DNA of 64,000 bases from Aradus depressus (GCA_963662175.1 OY759225.1:7947107-8011106), one strand, 5' to 3'; shown: positions 51,201 to 60,794, numbered from the stretch's first letter. Numbers and translations: made by a program. Notes: generated by a model not told the origin, from the letters alone.

Positions 51201-52812
51201 AATTGGGAAGTGAAAAAAAACCTTGAGCATGTCATGGTCCCGAGCCTGTACGATGTCAGCTACTCGTTAAAGACCCCTACCCTAGGTGAATAAAAATTTA
51301 GGGAAGGCAAAATTTAGGACTCCCACAGTAGAGTCGGGCTCATGGCCACCAGAGTGACGAAAGAGCGCTCTGGTAGTAGGCGATATGACCTCGTAGTTAA
51401 AGCCCGATCATGAGTTATAAAACCTAACCTAAAATTTCTATTGCTATTGTGGAGACGAATTTGAGCTAGCAGTCGGAGTTTTTCGATATGGCATCCTAAT
51501 GACTATAACTATTTATATAGATATATTATTGATGATCTGAAATAGAGACGGGTGTTATGTACTGTTTATGTTTAATTTTGGAGTCAACTTGGCAGACGGA
51601 CTTTGTTCATTGGCTATGAGTTTAATTTGTTTAATGTATTTTGTACTATTCGTCCTATTAAATAAACCCTTATTATTATTATCATTATTGCTTAACCATT
51701 GTGCGGTAGGATTTACCATCAAGGAGTGGTATTGGCTCGTAGTTCTCCCACATCTTTAGTTGTTGATCTGTACTTACTACAGGCTGCCATGTTGATGTTT
51801 CAGATGGACCTTTGTGATCCGAACCCGTGCTCTCATCACCACTACTGTGTGGACAAGGGGAATCAGTACAGCTGTGAGTGTCCTCGAGGCTTTACCGGTC
51901 CCGACTGTCTTGTACCCACTCGACTGGTCAGTACACATCCATTTGACTCAAGTAATGCCCATAAGAGACACTCCATATCCTCCCGTCAGCTGTTGGTATC
52001 CTCTCTTGTTTTCCCCTACTTTGATTATGCTTGCCTCGCATATGGAGGACTCTCTGGTGAGCTCGACATGAAACTAAAGCGAGTCATGAATTCCTTTCTA
52101 AGATTCATCTTCAGGCTCCCCAGACACTCCTCTATTACTAGTTCCTATACCGACCTAAAATGGCTCTTCCCATCCTCTCGTCGACAATATTTCTTAGGCT
52201 CCTTCCTCTATCGAACCATATCTTCCCAAAAGCCCTCCTACATCTTCCAAATGCTCCAATTTAACTCCCATATCCACCAGGAAGTCACTAGATCTCGTCC
52301 CTCTGATCTTCTATCTCCCTTCCCATAGGACAACAGCCTACCTTAATTATAAGCTTTGATGACACAAATAGTTTGATGTGTTCAATTACCATCTTATAAT
52401 ATCGGAAATAAATATTATTATAATTAAAAAAAAATCCAAAAAGACATTTAGTAAGCGAATATGAGGGTATTCTGTTTTTGTTTTTCTAAATATTGCGTAT
52501 CATTTGAACATAACAATATTTTATTGGGAAGATAGACTCCTTTTAAACTGAATTCGGTTAATAACATAACCAAAACTGATGAAATGAGGTGTGTGATAAG
52601 GGTATTTATGCAAAGACAACTGTCATAAGAAGCAAAAGATGTTCCCGGACAACGTTGGGTAAACCAACTAGTTAACAAATACAAAATGGATCATATTTGT
52701 TTCAGGCCTGTTCTGCAAATCCTTGTAGAAATGGAGGAACCTGTTGGAGCAGTTTGGAGTCTTTCTACTGCGCATGCCGACCTGGATACACCGGAAAAAT
52801 ATGCAATGGTAA

Positions 52813-52877
<65 letters not shown>

Positions 52878-55800
52878 AGTATAGAGGGCGATGGTAACTT
52901 AGAAGTAGCGAGCTTGCCTACTGAGTTCAAGATCCCCGTTTGAAATATTTTATCTGGAAGGGGAAAAAAACTTTGAGCATGTTATCCTTCAGATGGGACG
53001 TTAAACTACAATGTTAGGTTAGGCACTCGTTAAAAAACCCTAACCTAGATGAATAAACCGTGGTCTCGTTTTATCGGGAGTTATCGTGTTCACAAAAACA
53101 CACAGGTAGGACTTTTTTTTTCCATTTTTGGAATCAGGAATCAGAAAAAATTAAATTCCGACAAAAACTCAACATCGAATTTCTGATCGTTACATAACTT
53201 CTCCTATATTTCGTATAGCTGGGGAAATGAACAGTTATTTACTGCACAGGGGGTGATTATGTATATGTGCGTTTGAGGGATTTTTTTTCTTTTATTCACT
53301 ATAACATCTGTAAAAATGTTCCGATTTAATTGTTTCTCACTATGAGGACTCAAGGCCTGCTTTAGAAATATGAGCAATTTAGTACATATGGGAGAAGGCG
53401 CCGGTAGCTCAGTGGTATTCGGGCTTGCCTGGGTTCGAAACCCGGCCGAGGCTCTTTTAGTTTTTTTTATCTGGGAGGTAAAATTACCTTAAGCATGCCG
53501 TCCTTCGGATGGGACGTTAAGCGATGATGTGAACTGGTAGTAGGCGATATGACCTCGTAGTTAAAGCCCGGGCATGAGTCATAATAACTAACTAATGCAT
53601 ATTTCGTACCTGTAACAATATCAACTATCATAATATTATTATTTCTGGTAAATTCCACTGAAATAGCTGAACATTAATCATTCTTATACTTTAATGAATG
53701 ACTTAAATTTTATCAGAAGTTCCGAAAGAAATATTTCATATTTAACGGGGTTTAAATCAAAATGATCCAAGTGACATTTTTGAAAATTTTTCGTTAAAAA
53801 GTGCATAATCGGGTACAAAAATGATAGTTCTGTTCAGGAAAAAAGTTGTACAAATGAAATCCTAGCCAGTGCTGAGATCTAGTGGCAAATCACTTATTCC
53901 ATTTTGGTGACATGAACAAGTAACTTAAAGATATCAATAGTGACCTTGAAATTATTTTTATTCAATTTTATGGTTTGTTAACAGCAACTTTCACCATAAA
54001 AGCAGAAAAAAAAAATTTCCGCTTTCGATAAATTATAGATTTTTTAAATCAGTTAAGAACTTAATGCACAGTTTCTTCAAAGTTTTAAAAATGTCACTTA
54101 GACCGTTTTGATTCTAACCCCGTCATTTGTTAATTTTTTTCTACCTAATATTCATTTTCCATAATAAAAATTATATTGAAACATGGAATTCATGTGTGCG
54201 TTCTCCATACCGATATTTTTTATTAAGTATATAAACGTATTATGAAACGCGACCCCTGATCTAAATCTTACATTATATTCGAGACAGTTCGATTACTCTT
54301 TCTTCGTGTAATCTTCTCTCTACCATCATCTGTTTGGCTTCCTTCCAATATTAATTTGTTCCCTTCGCTATGATTGTCGTCCGCTGTCTTATAATTAATT
54401 ATTTCAAATCCTTTTATTTTTAATTTTTTCTTGTTTTATTTTTTTGCCCTACTTTTTTTTTTGTCAAATTGATCCTCCAATTCGTTCGATTAATCAAACA
54501 ATTTGATTATTTGTTTTTCTCTTATTTACTTTTTGTTTCGTTCCATATTTAATACATTCAACAAGTGAGGGCGCTGGTAGCTCAGTGGAAACCTGGGGGT
54601 AAAAAAACCTTGAGCACGCCGTCCTTCGGATGGGACGTTAAGCGATAGACCCGAGCCTGTACGATGTCAGGTACTCGTTAAAGAACCCTAACCTAAGTGA
54701 ATGAAAATTTAGGATAGGAAAAATTTAGAATTCCCTAAAGCAGATTCGGCCTTATGTCCACCAGAGTGCCGAAAGAGCGCTTAGTTAGTATTACCTTGTA
54801 GTTAAAGTCCGGGCATGAGTCATAATAACTAGGAAAAATACCCTTATTTTAGAACAGATGAAACTTCAATTGTATTGGATGTTTATATAAGACACATTGT
54901 CTTAGGCCAACCTCACATTAGGCAATTCCGAAGCGACGCGACCGATACTCAAGTATCTTGAGGGTATCTTAGACGTCACTTCCTATGTTGAGTGGTGGGG
55001 AGACACAAACGACGCCACTCCCAGGAGACGCGTATCCTACCAAACTCAGGCGACCTGCTAGGAAGGTCGCCCGTCCCTTGAGTCTTCTGCGTCGCCTCGC
55101 CATGGCTAGTGAACCCCATATCGCCACACCTCATCAAATGGAGCCATCTACTTCTATAGAGCACAGTGAAGATGGAATTGATCCCAAAAAGTCGTGGACC
55201 AATGTCTTTTTCACAATTGCTTTCAGAAACTATTTTAGATGAGCGTGATGAAATGCCACTAATGTAATTAATCTTAAATAAAAATTTAATAAATTACTTA
55301 TTTATTTCATTAATTACTTATTTATTCCATAAATTACTAAAAATTTAATAAATTACTTACCTCAACGTGATCAAGATTCTTTCTTCTGCACTCACACATT
55401 TTCGCATTTGTGTGTTCCTCTGTCTTATGAATGGAGAAACAATGCCAATCAAATGTAGGAATGATTCTTTCGTCATTCGGTAGAATGCTACAAACTTGCA
55501 TTCCGACTTTTCCAGCTCTTTAGCACCAACAAACAGTTAACATTCCTTTCGATGTAAGGATGGCGCCATAATCTTCGGATTTTCCTTTTTCTATAATAAT
55601 AATAATAATAATAAGCAACAACGACATCTTCATCACTTGAAGAATCTTCACTTGACATGGTGAACAACTCAGCTTCTCGCCACGGCTAGATGGAGACTGA
55701 AGGGATCCTAATCGCTGCACAGTATCCTCAGTGTGAGGAGAAAAGTTGCCTACGGGTATCATACCCACAGGCAACTCAAATGGCTGATACTTGAGTATCA

Positions 55801-58541
55801 GTCGCGTCGCTTCAGAATTGCCTAATGTGAGTTTGGCCTTAGTGTCTCTCAGATTTGTTTTAACAATTAAGTTTCGCCAATTCGGGAATTTCAAAAACTT
55901 GCAAAAACTCCTAGCAGCCCAGTACACTGCAGATTTTTTCGTCGTAGTGCAGTTTCCTCTATTAGCAGTTTCGACGTCCTGGAGAGCGGGGCAGACGTCA
56001 AGATGCTGCGCTGTCATGTGCTTCTCTCTCTCGCAGAGGACGCAGTAGGGGTTGTCAGCTACTCCGATCCGATGAAGGTGTCCCTGAAGAAAATCGTGCC
56101 CGGTCAGCAGTCGGAAGCAGGCCACTGAGTGTCCTCGAAGTAGGTCTGGTGGCAGCCGGCCCCCTGATCGTGAAAATGGTCAAATCTTATTCAGGGAACC
56201 TTGAAATTTGCACGATAACATTACCTTTCTACACTATTGTTATAATAAAGAAAAAAAAATGTGTTGTTTATTTTTTGTCATTTAGAAGAGGTGATTTTTG
56301 AAGTGCTACCAAGTGCCTCAGACATCATTGATCTGAACGGCAATGAGCAGCCACTGGACCTTCAGATGCCAGTCTCGATGCACTTGGACCACCTGCATAA
56401 CGTCTACGTGGCTGCAGGCACGCTTGCATGTGCTCTCCTCATTGTCATCATCACGGTAATGTTAACGTCTATCTAAATTGCCACTAAGAAGTGCCGTTGT
56501 AATGAATATATTTACACGAAATTTCATTTGTAAATTCTGACCACTATAAGGATGACAATTATTAATTTTCAGTGGAATCGGCTGAGGGAGAGGGGGATCA
56601 GAAATGAAATGAAATGGGAAACAATTTTATTAATCTGGGACCAAGGTCCCCTAAGAATAAATACATATAGAGTAAAGAAAAAGAAAAATGAAATATAGTA
56701 TCAGTATGTCGTACAAATAAATAAATAAATAGATGAATAAATTAGTGCTACATTGGAGAAAAACTAGACAATTATAAATATAGATGAACGAAAGATTAAC
56801 ATGAAAAAACATAAAATTAAAGCTTCATTATGATGAAATAAATAAATAAATAAAAGTATCTATATAAATGAAAGAGAATATGTGAAAAAAAAAAAGAAAA
56901 TCTATATAAATAAGAAAAAAATAAAATAGATAATAAAAATCGACAGAGCAAAATACTATGATGGTTGATTATAAAAAAGAAGGGAGGATGCCCAGCCAAG
57001 GTTTGAAATAAAATTAATTTTAGACAGTAGGGACCTAGGTAGAGAAGTGTGAGGAGACAGAAGAAGAAGAAAAATAGTCAAAATGAAATAAAAAAATAAA
57101 TAAATGCATGATAAAAATATATATATAATTGTGTAAAATGATCAGAGAAAATAATATAATCCCAACAACTGCCGATCAATAAACGTATCGAAATTAGTAT
57201 GAGAATTCAGAAGCCATTACGTAAGTCAAATATTGATTGATAGCCCAAACGGTGGATTGATTTTGGAGGAAGAGCGAAAACGTAATTGATTAATTCATGA
57301 TGGGAATATTGATTGCCGATGATTTATAGATTTTTTTATTTTACAATCTGTGATCCACTAAAGGTGGTTATTTTAATTTTTTTTTTTTTTTTTTTTTTTT
57401 TCCAGGTGATCATTTGCCATTGTCGAATGCACGAAACGTACAAACACTGCTGTTTCAAAACGTCTCCTCTACTGCCCTGTAATATTGCTCGTTTGGATTC
57501 AGTACTCAAGAAAAATTGGTGAGTAAATTTACTTTTTCTTTTACTCTTAAAACACACATTTGCTTATAACTCGACAAAAGCAAAGAGACAAATAATGTAA
57601 TTTCATTTTAAGGAACAAGAGAAGGTGGGGATTGAAAATTCTTCGATAACAACTGTTCTGTGAACAAATTAATGTTGAGAGCCATGGTGGCCGTGAGGGC
57701 TAGAGCGTAGGGCTTTGGTCGCATGGTCTCACCATGTTTTGCGGGTTCGAATCCCATCCGGGAGTGAGTTTTATTTCGTAGATAGAACTCCCTCCCGGGG
57801 CCATGGATGTCGTAAATAATTAGATAATACAGTGACATGGCTAATATGCATCGAACATAAGGCCCAAAAAAAAACTAATGCAAGTATCTGTCATTCGTGG
57901 AAATAAAGTTTTTTTTTGCGCTGCTGTCCGCTTAATGTAGTTTCTCTGGTTCCAAAAATGGATAAATTCGATGTTGTTCATGTCCGTTTAATAGAAGATA
58001 CGGTTAATAGAAGTTAGAACCAACTAAAATCTATGGGATGATCCTGAGGAAAATAAAACTGTCCGTTTAACAGAGATGACCGCAAGAATAATAGGTGGCC
58101 GGACGGAACTTCATCCTGGAAGGAGGGGGACAAGGGAGAGACATGATTCACCGGCAACTCTGTAGCTGGCCATCTTGCCTAGCCTTATTTAACCAGGTCA
58201 GAGCTAGTTGCCTGGGAAATGTTTTAAAGAGTGTATACCTTATATATACCCCCTTTAATGAACTTAAATTTACTTAAATGTTAGGAGTATCAGTCGTTAA
58301 ACTATCCTAAGTATATGATAAGGATTGAGTCCCTGGAGAAGTACGTTGCTGTTGATTTACTAACCACTTTGTTCTAATGCCTGTGTATTTACTAAGTTGC
58401 TTACTCCTGTGTTGCAGTAAACTGACTGAGATGGATAAGGAGCCGCTTGCCCAGAGTCACACCTACCCCACCCTGGACACCGCTGACATGTACTACGCTC
58501 TGGACTTCAGCGATAGTCAAAGCTCACCTCTTATACAATAA
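39034..58541 (+). CDS. EGF-repeat single-pass membrane protein, 10 exons, 5' incomplete
   Basis: Ten exons splice in one frame: 39034-39271, 40399-40508, 47495-47648, 49122-49355, 50027-50169, 51804-51926, 52706-52808, 56286-56455, 57406-57518 and 58418-58541. Together they give 503 codons plus stop. Residues 1-97 form an N-terminal module, 98 to about 365 hold seven EGF-like domains, about 408-428 are a hydrophobic helix (VYVAAGTLACALLIVIITVI), and the last 75 residues are cytoplasmic. EGF domains show the C-x-C-x2-G-[YF]-x2-x-C pattern. The likely role is a cell-surface receptor or ligand; Notch-ligand-like proteins such as weary or DNER have similar order, but orthology is inference. No signal peptide exon was found, so the true start is missing. 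Introns 1-9 are 671-6986 bp and hold many transposons. Splice phases agree at all nine joins, which is the strongest support. Confidence 0.9.
39310..39610. mobile_element. Two inverted SINE-A pieces in intron 1
   Basis: 39310-39515 is a diverged - copy without its head; 39516-39610 is a + head. The two meet head-side in. Confidence 0.78.
39628..40244. mobile_element. hAT-type MITE, 601 bp
   Basis: TIRs CAGGGGCGTAGCCAGG and CTGGCTATGCTCCTG are flanked by perfect 8-bp ATAGTATA. A large internal palindrome (39829-39968) has GCAGCAGCAG and CTGCTGCTGC arms. It lies in intron 1. Confidence 0.85.
40399..40508 (+). CDS. EGF gene exon: end of N module and first half of EGF1
   Basis: The exon follows a tttgttacag acceptor and ends at gtgagt. 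Two bases complete the codon split by intron 1 (a|tt, Ile). It encodes C98, C104 and C110 of EGF1 and ends in phase 0, so intron 2 cuts inside the EGF domain. Confidence 0.88.
40589..40677 (-). mobile_element. SINE-A tail fragment in intron 2
   Basis: Internal deletion joins gggctttaa to ctggtggac. Confidence 0.75.
40678..42185. repeat. Composite Rep-2 block in intron 2
   Basis: Forward 40678-40780, reverse about 40800-41620, forward 41620-42185. The opposed halves could pair. Confidence 0.65.
42446..42822. mobile_element. Truncated reverse copy of the 601-bp hAT MITE
   Basis: It starts CAGTGGCGTAGCCAGGGAGG and carries the same GCAGCAGCAGCAAATGCACG arm and ctgattcctaaatcag segment as 39628-40244, but lacks the other terminus, running into Rep-2. 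Confidence 0.75.
42823..43195 (-). repeat. Rep-2, reverse copy in intron 2
   Basis: Contains agggcccttttcggaaacta and the complement blocks. Confidence 0.7.
43254..44232 (-). mobile_element. 5'-truncated LINE with 15-bp target duplication
   Basis: A 15-bp direct repeat (aattttttaacagta) at 43254-43268 and 44218-44232 bounds the insertion. Read on the - strand it encodes a post-RT region starting YCAQVWGLRYADHLE, then after a frameshift near 44008 a stretch with FCTICNKNELEDLYHLL, a Cys/His motif typical of LINE C-termini. It ends with an AATAAA-containing tail. It sits in intron 2 of the EGF gene, antisense to it. Confidence 0.85.
44642..44866 (+). mobile_element. SINE-A, headless, in intron 2
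   Basis: Begins at gagataaaataaac, ends ataataactaacta. Confidence 0.88.
45280..45657. repeat. Foldback element with about 130-bp arms
   Basis: The arms 45280-45450 and 45480-45657 are reverse complements with scattered changes; the inner 58 bp are nearly perfect and flank a short loop. The right arm contains CTGACGA, GGGA/TTCC and GAAAC, a third hammerhead-like core. It lies in intron 2 and would form a large cruciform or RNA hairpin. Confidence 0.8.
45658..45835 (-). mobile_element. SINE-A tail half next to the foldback
   Basis: Abuts the foldback end directly; lacks the head. Confidence 0.8.
45836..46450. other. Unassigned part of intron 2
   Basis: GC content is moderate and no frame stays open; no match to the families above. 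Confidence 0.5.
46451..47131 (+). mobile_element. Nonautonomous PIF/Harbinger, 675 bp
   Basis: TIRs GGCCAACCTCACATTAGGCA and the complement, with TAA 3-bp duplications. A remnant ORF reads MSSEDSSSDEDVVVAYYYYY, then IRRLWRHPYIER and, shifted, FYRMTKESFQHLIGIVSPSI and NTQMRECVSAE, the N-terminal half of a Harbinger transposase. The DDE core is missing. Intron 2. Confidence 0.85.
47495..47648 (+). CDS. EGF gene exon: second half of EGF1 and most of EGF2
   Basis: After a ttggattacag acceptor the frame reads EGYECVCCPGYIGPHC, completing EGF1, then the first five cysteines of EGF2 (ACFQAPCHNNGIC...CLC). It ends at a gtaaag donor with one base left over. EGF1 has an extra cysteine (C123-C124). Confidence 0.9.
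47649..49121. other. Intron 3, no recognised element
   Basis: AT-rich; the only intron of the EGF gene without an identifiable insertion. Confidence 0.55.
49122..49355 (+). CDS. EGF gene exon: end of EGF2, EGF3 and most of EGF4
   Basis: It opens with the GFTGKVC end of EGF2, then EGF3 (CESGPCQHGGTC...CLCPPGYGGPHC) and EGF4 up to CFCQPG. The acceptor is ttttgtttcag. The donor is gcaagt: only a GC donor at 49356 keeps the Gly codon and the frame into the next exon. Confidence 0.9.
49452..49925 (+). repeat. Rep-1, complete copy in intron 4
   Basis: Used as reference. Left end: acttcaccagctatacgagg, tataggggaagt, a palindrome; right end: ctgctgggaaagatcattac, ggtgatttaccgacaac and a T-run. No ORF. 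Class unknown; could be a LINE-derived or Helitron-like family. Confidence 0.75.
50027..50169 (+). CDS. EGF gene exon: end of EGF4 and EGF5
   Basis: A gtaccgcag acceptor leads into FTGSQC (end of EGF4) and EGF5 (NECESSPCANGGTC...CLCPHGYTGDTC). The N-x-C-E start and the aromatic residue before C4 hint at, but do not prove, a calcium-binding EGF. The donor is gtaact, phase 0. Confidence 0.9.
50369..50543 (-). mobile_element. SINE-A tail half in intron 5
   Basis: Tail aatagttattatgactcatg; stops at acctgacat. Confidence 0.83.
50545..50870. other. MITE-like fragment in intron 5
   Basis: Has facing G and C runs (50799-50835) and cccgagctacgcc, similar to the hAT MITE end gggcgtagccagg. Limits unclear. 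Confidence 0.4.
51147..51430 (+). mobile_element. SINE-A, CCTAA tail, in intron 5
   Basis: A-box half lost; B box gagttcgaaatc decayed; ends ttataaaacctaacct. Confidence 0.87.
51804..51926 (+). CDS. EGF gene exon: EGF6
   Basis: Acceptor ttgatgtttcag, then MDLCDPNPCSHHHYC and CECPRGFTGPDC, a complete EGF-like domain in one phase 0-0 exon of 41 codons. The donor gtcagt is followed within a few bases by LINE-derived sequence that stays open in the same frame. The MD here is internal, not a start. Confidence 0.88.
51930..52436 (+). mobile_element. LINE 3' fragment (post-RT region) just after EGF6
   Basis: About 130 codons read YFDYACLAYGGLSGELDMKL, then FIFRLPRHSSI and RRQYFLGSFLYRTI, the pattern C-terminal to reverse transcriptase in CR1/jockey-like LINEs. 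The fragment ends with AATAAA and an A-tract near 52405-52436. It begins within a few bases of the exon 6 donor. Confidence 0.75.
52530..52661 (+). mobile_element. Helitron 3' end fragment
   Basis: GTTCCCGGACAACGTTGGGT followed by CTAG before T is a decayed version of the 3' end at 7226-7255. It sits in intron 6 just upstream of the EGF7 acceptor. The 5' limit is not visible. Confidence 0.6.
52706..52808 (+). CDS. EGF gene exon: EGF7
   Basis: Acceptor tttgtttcag, then ACSANPCRNGGTC and CACRPGYTGKIC. Donor gtaaat, one base left over. A (TA)n microsatellite begins about 10 bp into the intron. Confidence 0.9.
52818..52875. repeat. (TA)n microsatellite in intron 7
   Basis: About 28 TA units starting about 10 bp after the EGF7 donor. 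Confidence 0.95.
52885..53059 (+). mobile_element. SINE-A, old 5' part, in intron 7
   Basis: Starts gagggcgatggtaactta right after the microsatellite. Confidence 0.75.
53060..53232 (-). repeat. Rep-1, reverse end, in intron 7
   Basis: Ends cctatatttcgtatagctgg ggaaatg. Confidence 0.65.
53395..53595 (+). mobile_element. SINE-A with large internal deletion, in intron 7
   Basis: Anticodon-arm region lost and gcgatg joined to gaactggtagtagg. Confidence 0.85.
53741..54118. mobile_element. MITE with GGGGTTxxAATC termini, copy 1
   Basis: Starts ACGGGGTTTAAATCAAAATG and ends with the complement ATTCTAACCCCGT. It matches 61454-61834 in reverse orientation over its whole length. Confidence 0.75.
54567..54830 (+). 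mobile_element. SINE-A, head partly deleted, in intron 7
   Basis: gctcagtgg jumps to aaacctggggg; tail ataataact. Confidence 0.85.
54902..55841 (-). mobile_element. Nonautonomous PIF/Harbinger, 934 bp, reverse copy
   Basis: Same TIR family as 46451-47131 with TTA duplications on both sides. The - strand holds the acidic start MSSEDSSSDEDVVVAYYYYY; the + strand has a 46-codon ORF from 55103 ending FTIAFRNYFR, which could be a C-terminal transposase piece or a second gene (uncertain). It is inserted in the R1-like fragment in intron 7. Confidence 0.83.
55839..56172 (-). mobile_element. R1-like LINE C-terminal fragment
   Basis: On the - strand it encodes ACFRLLTGHDFLQGHLHRIG, then CVLCEREKHMTAQHLDVCPAL, the CCHC-like motif after the R1-clade reverse transcriptase, then YWAARSF. 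The Harbinger element at 54905-55838 is inserted into it. It is antisense in intron 7. Confidence 0.75.
56286..56455 (+). CDS. EGF gene exon: juxtamembrane stalk and most of the TM helix
   Basis: Acceptor tttgtcatttag. It encodes about 38 stalk residues rich in Leu and acidic residues, then VYVAAGTLACALLIVIIT. The donor gtaatg cuts the membrane helix in phase 0; the helix finishes in the next exon (VIICHC). Confidence 0.88.
56476..57345. repeat. Rep-1 interrupted by a LINE 3' end, in intron 8
   Basis: Rep-1 at 56476-56600 and 57155-57345. The insert (56601-57150, - strand) carries the palindrome gggaccaaggtccc, also at 34902-34916. Confidence 0.65.
57406..57518 (+). CDS. EGF gene exon: end of TM and proximal cytoplasmic tail
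   Basis: A 26-base poly-T tract ending in ccag precedes the exon. It encodes VIICHCRMHETYKHCC and a segment ending SVLKKN. Five cysteines close to the membrane could be acylation sites (inference). The donor is gtgagt with two bases left over. Confidence 0.87.
57677..57845 (+). mobile_element. SINE-B copy 2 in intron 9
   Basis: About 88% identical by eye to 14501-14662; B box gcgggttcgaatccc is perfect. Confidence 0.82.
58418..58541 (+). CDS. EGF gene last coding exon: C-terminal tail
   Basis: Acceptor tgtgttgcag; the first base completes a Cys codon. The tail contains SHTYPTLDTADMYYALDF and ends SSPLIQ, then TAA. The tyrosines could be phosphorylation or sorting sites, which is inference. 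An AATAAA hexamer (58537-58542) overlaps the stop codon. A near-copy of the QSHTYPTLDT-coding DNA lies downstream. Confidence 0.87.
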
Positions 58542-58599
58542 AAGAATACCATCCTGTAGCTGGCTCACTTTGATATGGCAGGGCTGCGCATGCACTTCC

Positions 58600-58660
58600 C
58601 CTCTTCTCCAGAGCCACACCTACCCCACCCTGGACACATGGATATGCACTATGGCAGAGT
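58600..58660 (+). repeat. Partial duplicate of the last exon
   Basis: The DNA coding QSHTYPTLDT at about 58468-58500 recurs here with one or two changes, preceded by ttctccag, a possible 3' splice site. The copy then diverges to WICTMAEL and has no matching end. It could be a decayed duplicate exon or an alternative tail. Confidence 0.6.
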
Positions 58661-58730
58661 TGCGCACGCATCCCCCTTCATGACCTTATTCTTCCTTATC
58701 GCTCTTGTCTCTGTCCCTAATCTAGAAAGT

Positions 58731-58948
58731 TACTCATGCCCCTTACTTCAACTACAAGTTCATATCGCCAACTACCAGAACGCTCTTTCGGACTTGGTGG
58801 ACGTGAGCCCGACTTTACTCTGGAAGTCCTAAAGTTTGCCTACCCAGGTTTAGATAAATTGGGTAGAGGTCTTTACCGAGTACCAGGCAGATCGGGACTA
58901 TCGCTCAACGTTCCATCCGAAGGACAGCGTGCTCAAGGTTTTTATTCT
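58731..58948 (-). mobile_element. SINE-A, headless, downstream of the EGF gene
   Basis: Starts about 190 bp after the stop codon, so it could lie in the 3' UTR. Confidence 0.8.
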
Positions 58949-59708
58949 CTTTCTTCAGTTTTCTTGGTTCATGATACTCTCATTGGAGTGACGCACTCAA
59001 CTCCCATTTTGAAGTGAACCAACACTTTTATTGTTTAACTAAGGTTTATATGTTATATGTTGTCAAGAAAAAAAAAAATAAATAATAAAAAATAACAAAT
59101 TATTATTACTATTAGTTATAATGTTTCTTTTTCTTGATGTATTTAAATAATTAAATATGTCATGGTGCTGGAAAAATAAACAATAATTTAGACAAATGTA
59201 TACATTTAATTTCAAATTTTCAATGGAGTTTAGAAAAATGTGATGCGATCCAAGGTCCTATAAGTTTTTGTTTAGTACGTTTTATTCTGTTTTATTTTAT
59301 TGCGTTGCTACTAACAGCTACTGTTATAAATCTGAAAATCGAGAATTGTTTTTCGCTTTTCACTTTTATAAAATTGATTTTTCCGACTTATGTCACCTTT
59401 TCCTGGATCGTATTACAAATGTTAAAAAACACGTTGACATCGAATATGTCAATATTTATTATCTTTTTACTGTGAATCTAGTCAACAATTTAATTATATT
59501 GAAATTTTTTAGAGAAATTATTTCTTAAAGAATTAACTATGTATATATTTATATAAAAAAATTATTGAAGTATTTAAAAATGAATTTCAATATATATATA
59601 GAAACTAAATTTGTAGACATATTTAGGAAAATATCTGTCATGAAGCTTAGTGAAGCGGAATTCATTTATTTCTTCTGCTATATGGTACTTTTTATCGTCT
59701 CATTATTA
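58949..59708. other. AT-rich DNA downstream of the EGF gene
   Basis: An 86-codon + ORF (59268-59528) is AT-driven and unrecognised. Confidence 0.5.
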
Positions 59709-59980
59709 GATTAGTTATTGTGACTCATGCCCGGGCTTTAACTGCTGGTGGATATGAGCCCAACTCTACTATAGAAGTCCTTAATGTTGCCTACCTGAAT
59801 TTTTTCACCTAGGGTAGAGATCTTCAACGAGTACCTACCTGATATCACACAGACTCGGGACCATCGCTTAACATTCTGTGATTGAGGTTTTTTCACCTCT
59901 CAGACAAAAAAATGTAAGGTTCTCGGGTTGGGTTTCGAACCTGCGATCTTAAGCACAGTAGGCTAACGCTCTACCTCTAT
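59709..59980 (-). mobile_element. SINE-A, diverged
   Basis: Both ends recognisable; B box gggtttcgaacc kept. Confidence 0.8.
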
Positions 59981-60048
59981 CTAAGATATAATGTGCCCCT
60001 CGTAAAAAGAGGGCAGGCTCCTGTCCCATAACTAATATTAGTTGAACT

Positions 60049-60272
60049 CAGTAAAATCTCGATTATCCGAACATGAGTGAACGGAACCCTTTTTCGGATA
60101 ATCGAAAGTAAATAAACATTCGTCAATTTCCGGCCTAGTATGGGTGTTTTTCAGTGAATTTAATAAACAATTTGCGTTTCTATTTACTTTTATATGTAAT
60201 TTTGTATTATTATTTTTTTTTTTTGTTGAGAATTATTTTCAATTTAAAAAACGGATAATTGGTGTTTTACTG
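60049..60272. mobile_element. Pogo-like MITE, 224 bp
   Basis: TIRs CAGTAAAATCTCGATTATCC and GGATAATTGGTGTTTTACTG; TA on the right flank only. A third MITE family. Confidence 0.65.
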
Positions 60273-60794
60273 TATTTTTTATTTTTGCGACGGAATTCCG
60301 CTTCATAAGTACATTCAGACAAGTCGCCAAAGACAGGGGAACGAAAAAAAATTAGTATGGCAATTTTGTTCTTCTATAATAAAGTTTTGTCGAGAATCCA
60401 ATTTTTTTCCCAGATATCATTGAAATCGGATGATATTTTATCTTTGGTATTGATTTTATTTTTTTTGTTGTTTTTACAGTCTTGCAACAGTTGTCCACTC
60501 AATACAATATGTCATGTTTAATTTCTTTATATATTATAATATATTTATTATGTTTTATAAGTCATTGTGATATTTTTTTGATTAACTTAATAACAATTAG
60601 AAGTAGGATCTCTCCAAAACATTTTTTTATCAAGTAGTTATTCACTTCTAAATGTGATTAATGTTCGTTTCAACTAACTCTTCTCATGTATGACTTCCCA
60701 CTCCGACTATGCTCTCTTATCCCCTACCCGTCTTTTCCTAGGCTGCAGATCATTCTCGAGTCCTTAGGGGCTTGCGCTTAAATATTGTATTTGA

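Noticed and set aside
51568..51759. Hydrophobic ORF before EGF6 as a signal-peptide exon
   Set aside because: No acceptor or donor fits, and upstream EGF exons already splice across it.
52686..52943. ORFs with Ile-Tyr runs
   Set aside because: They are the (TA)n microsatellite read as codons; only 52706-52808 is exon.
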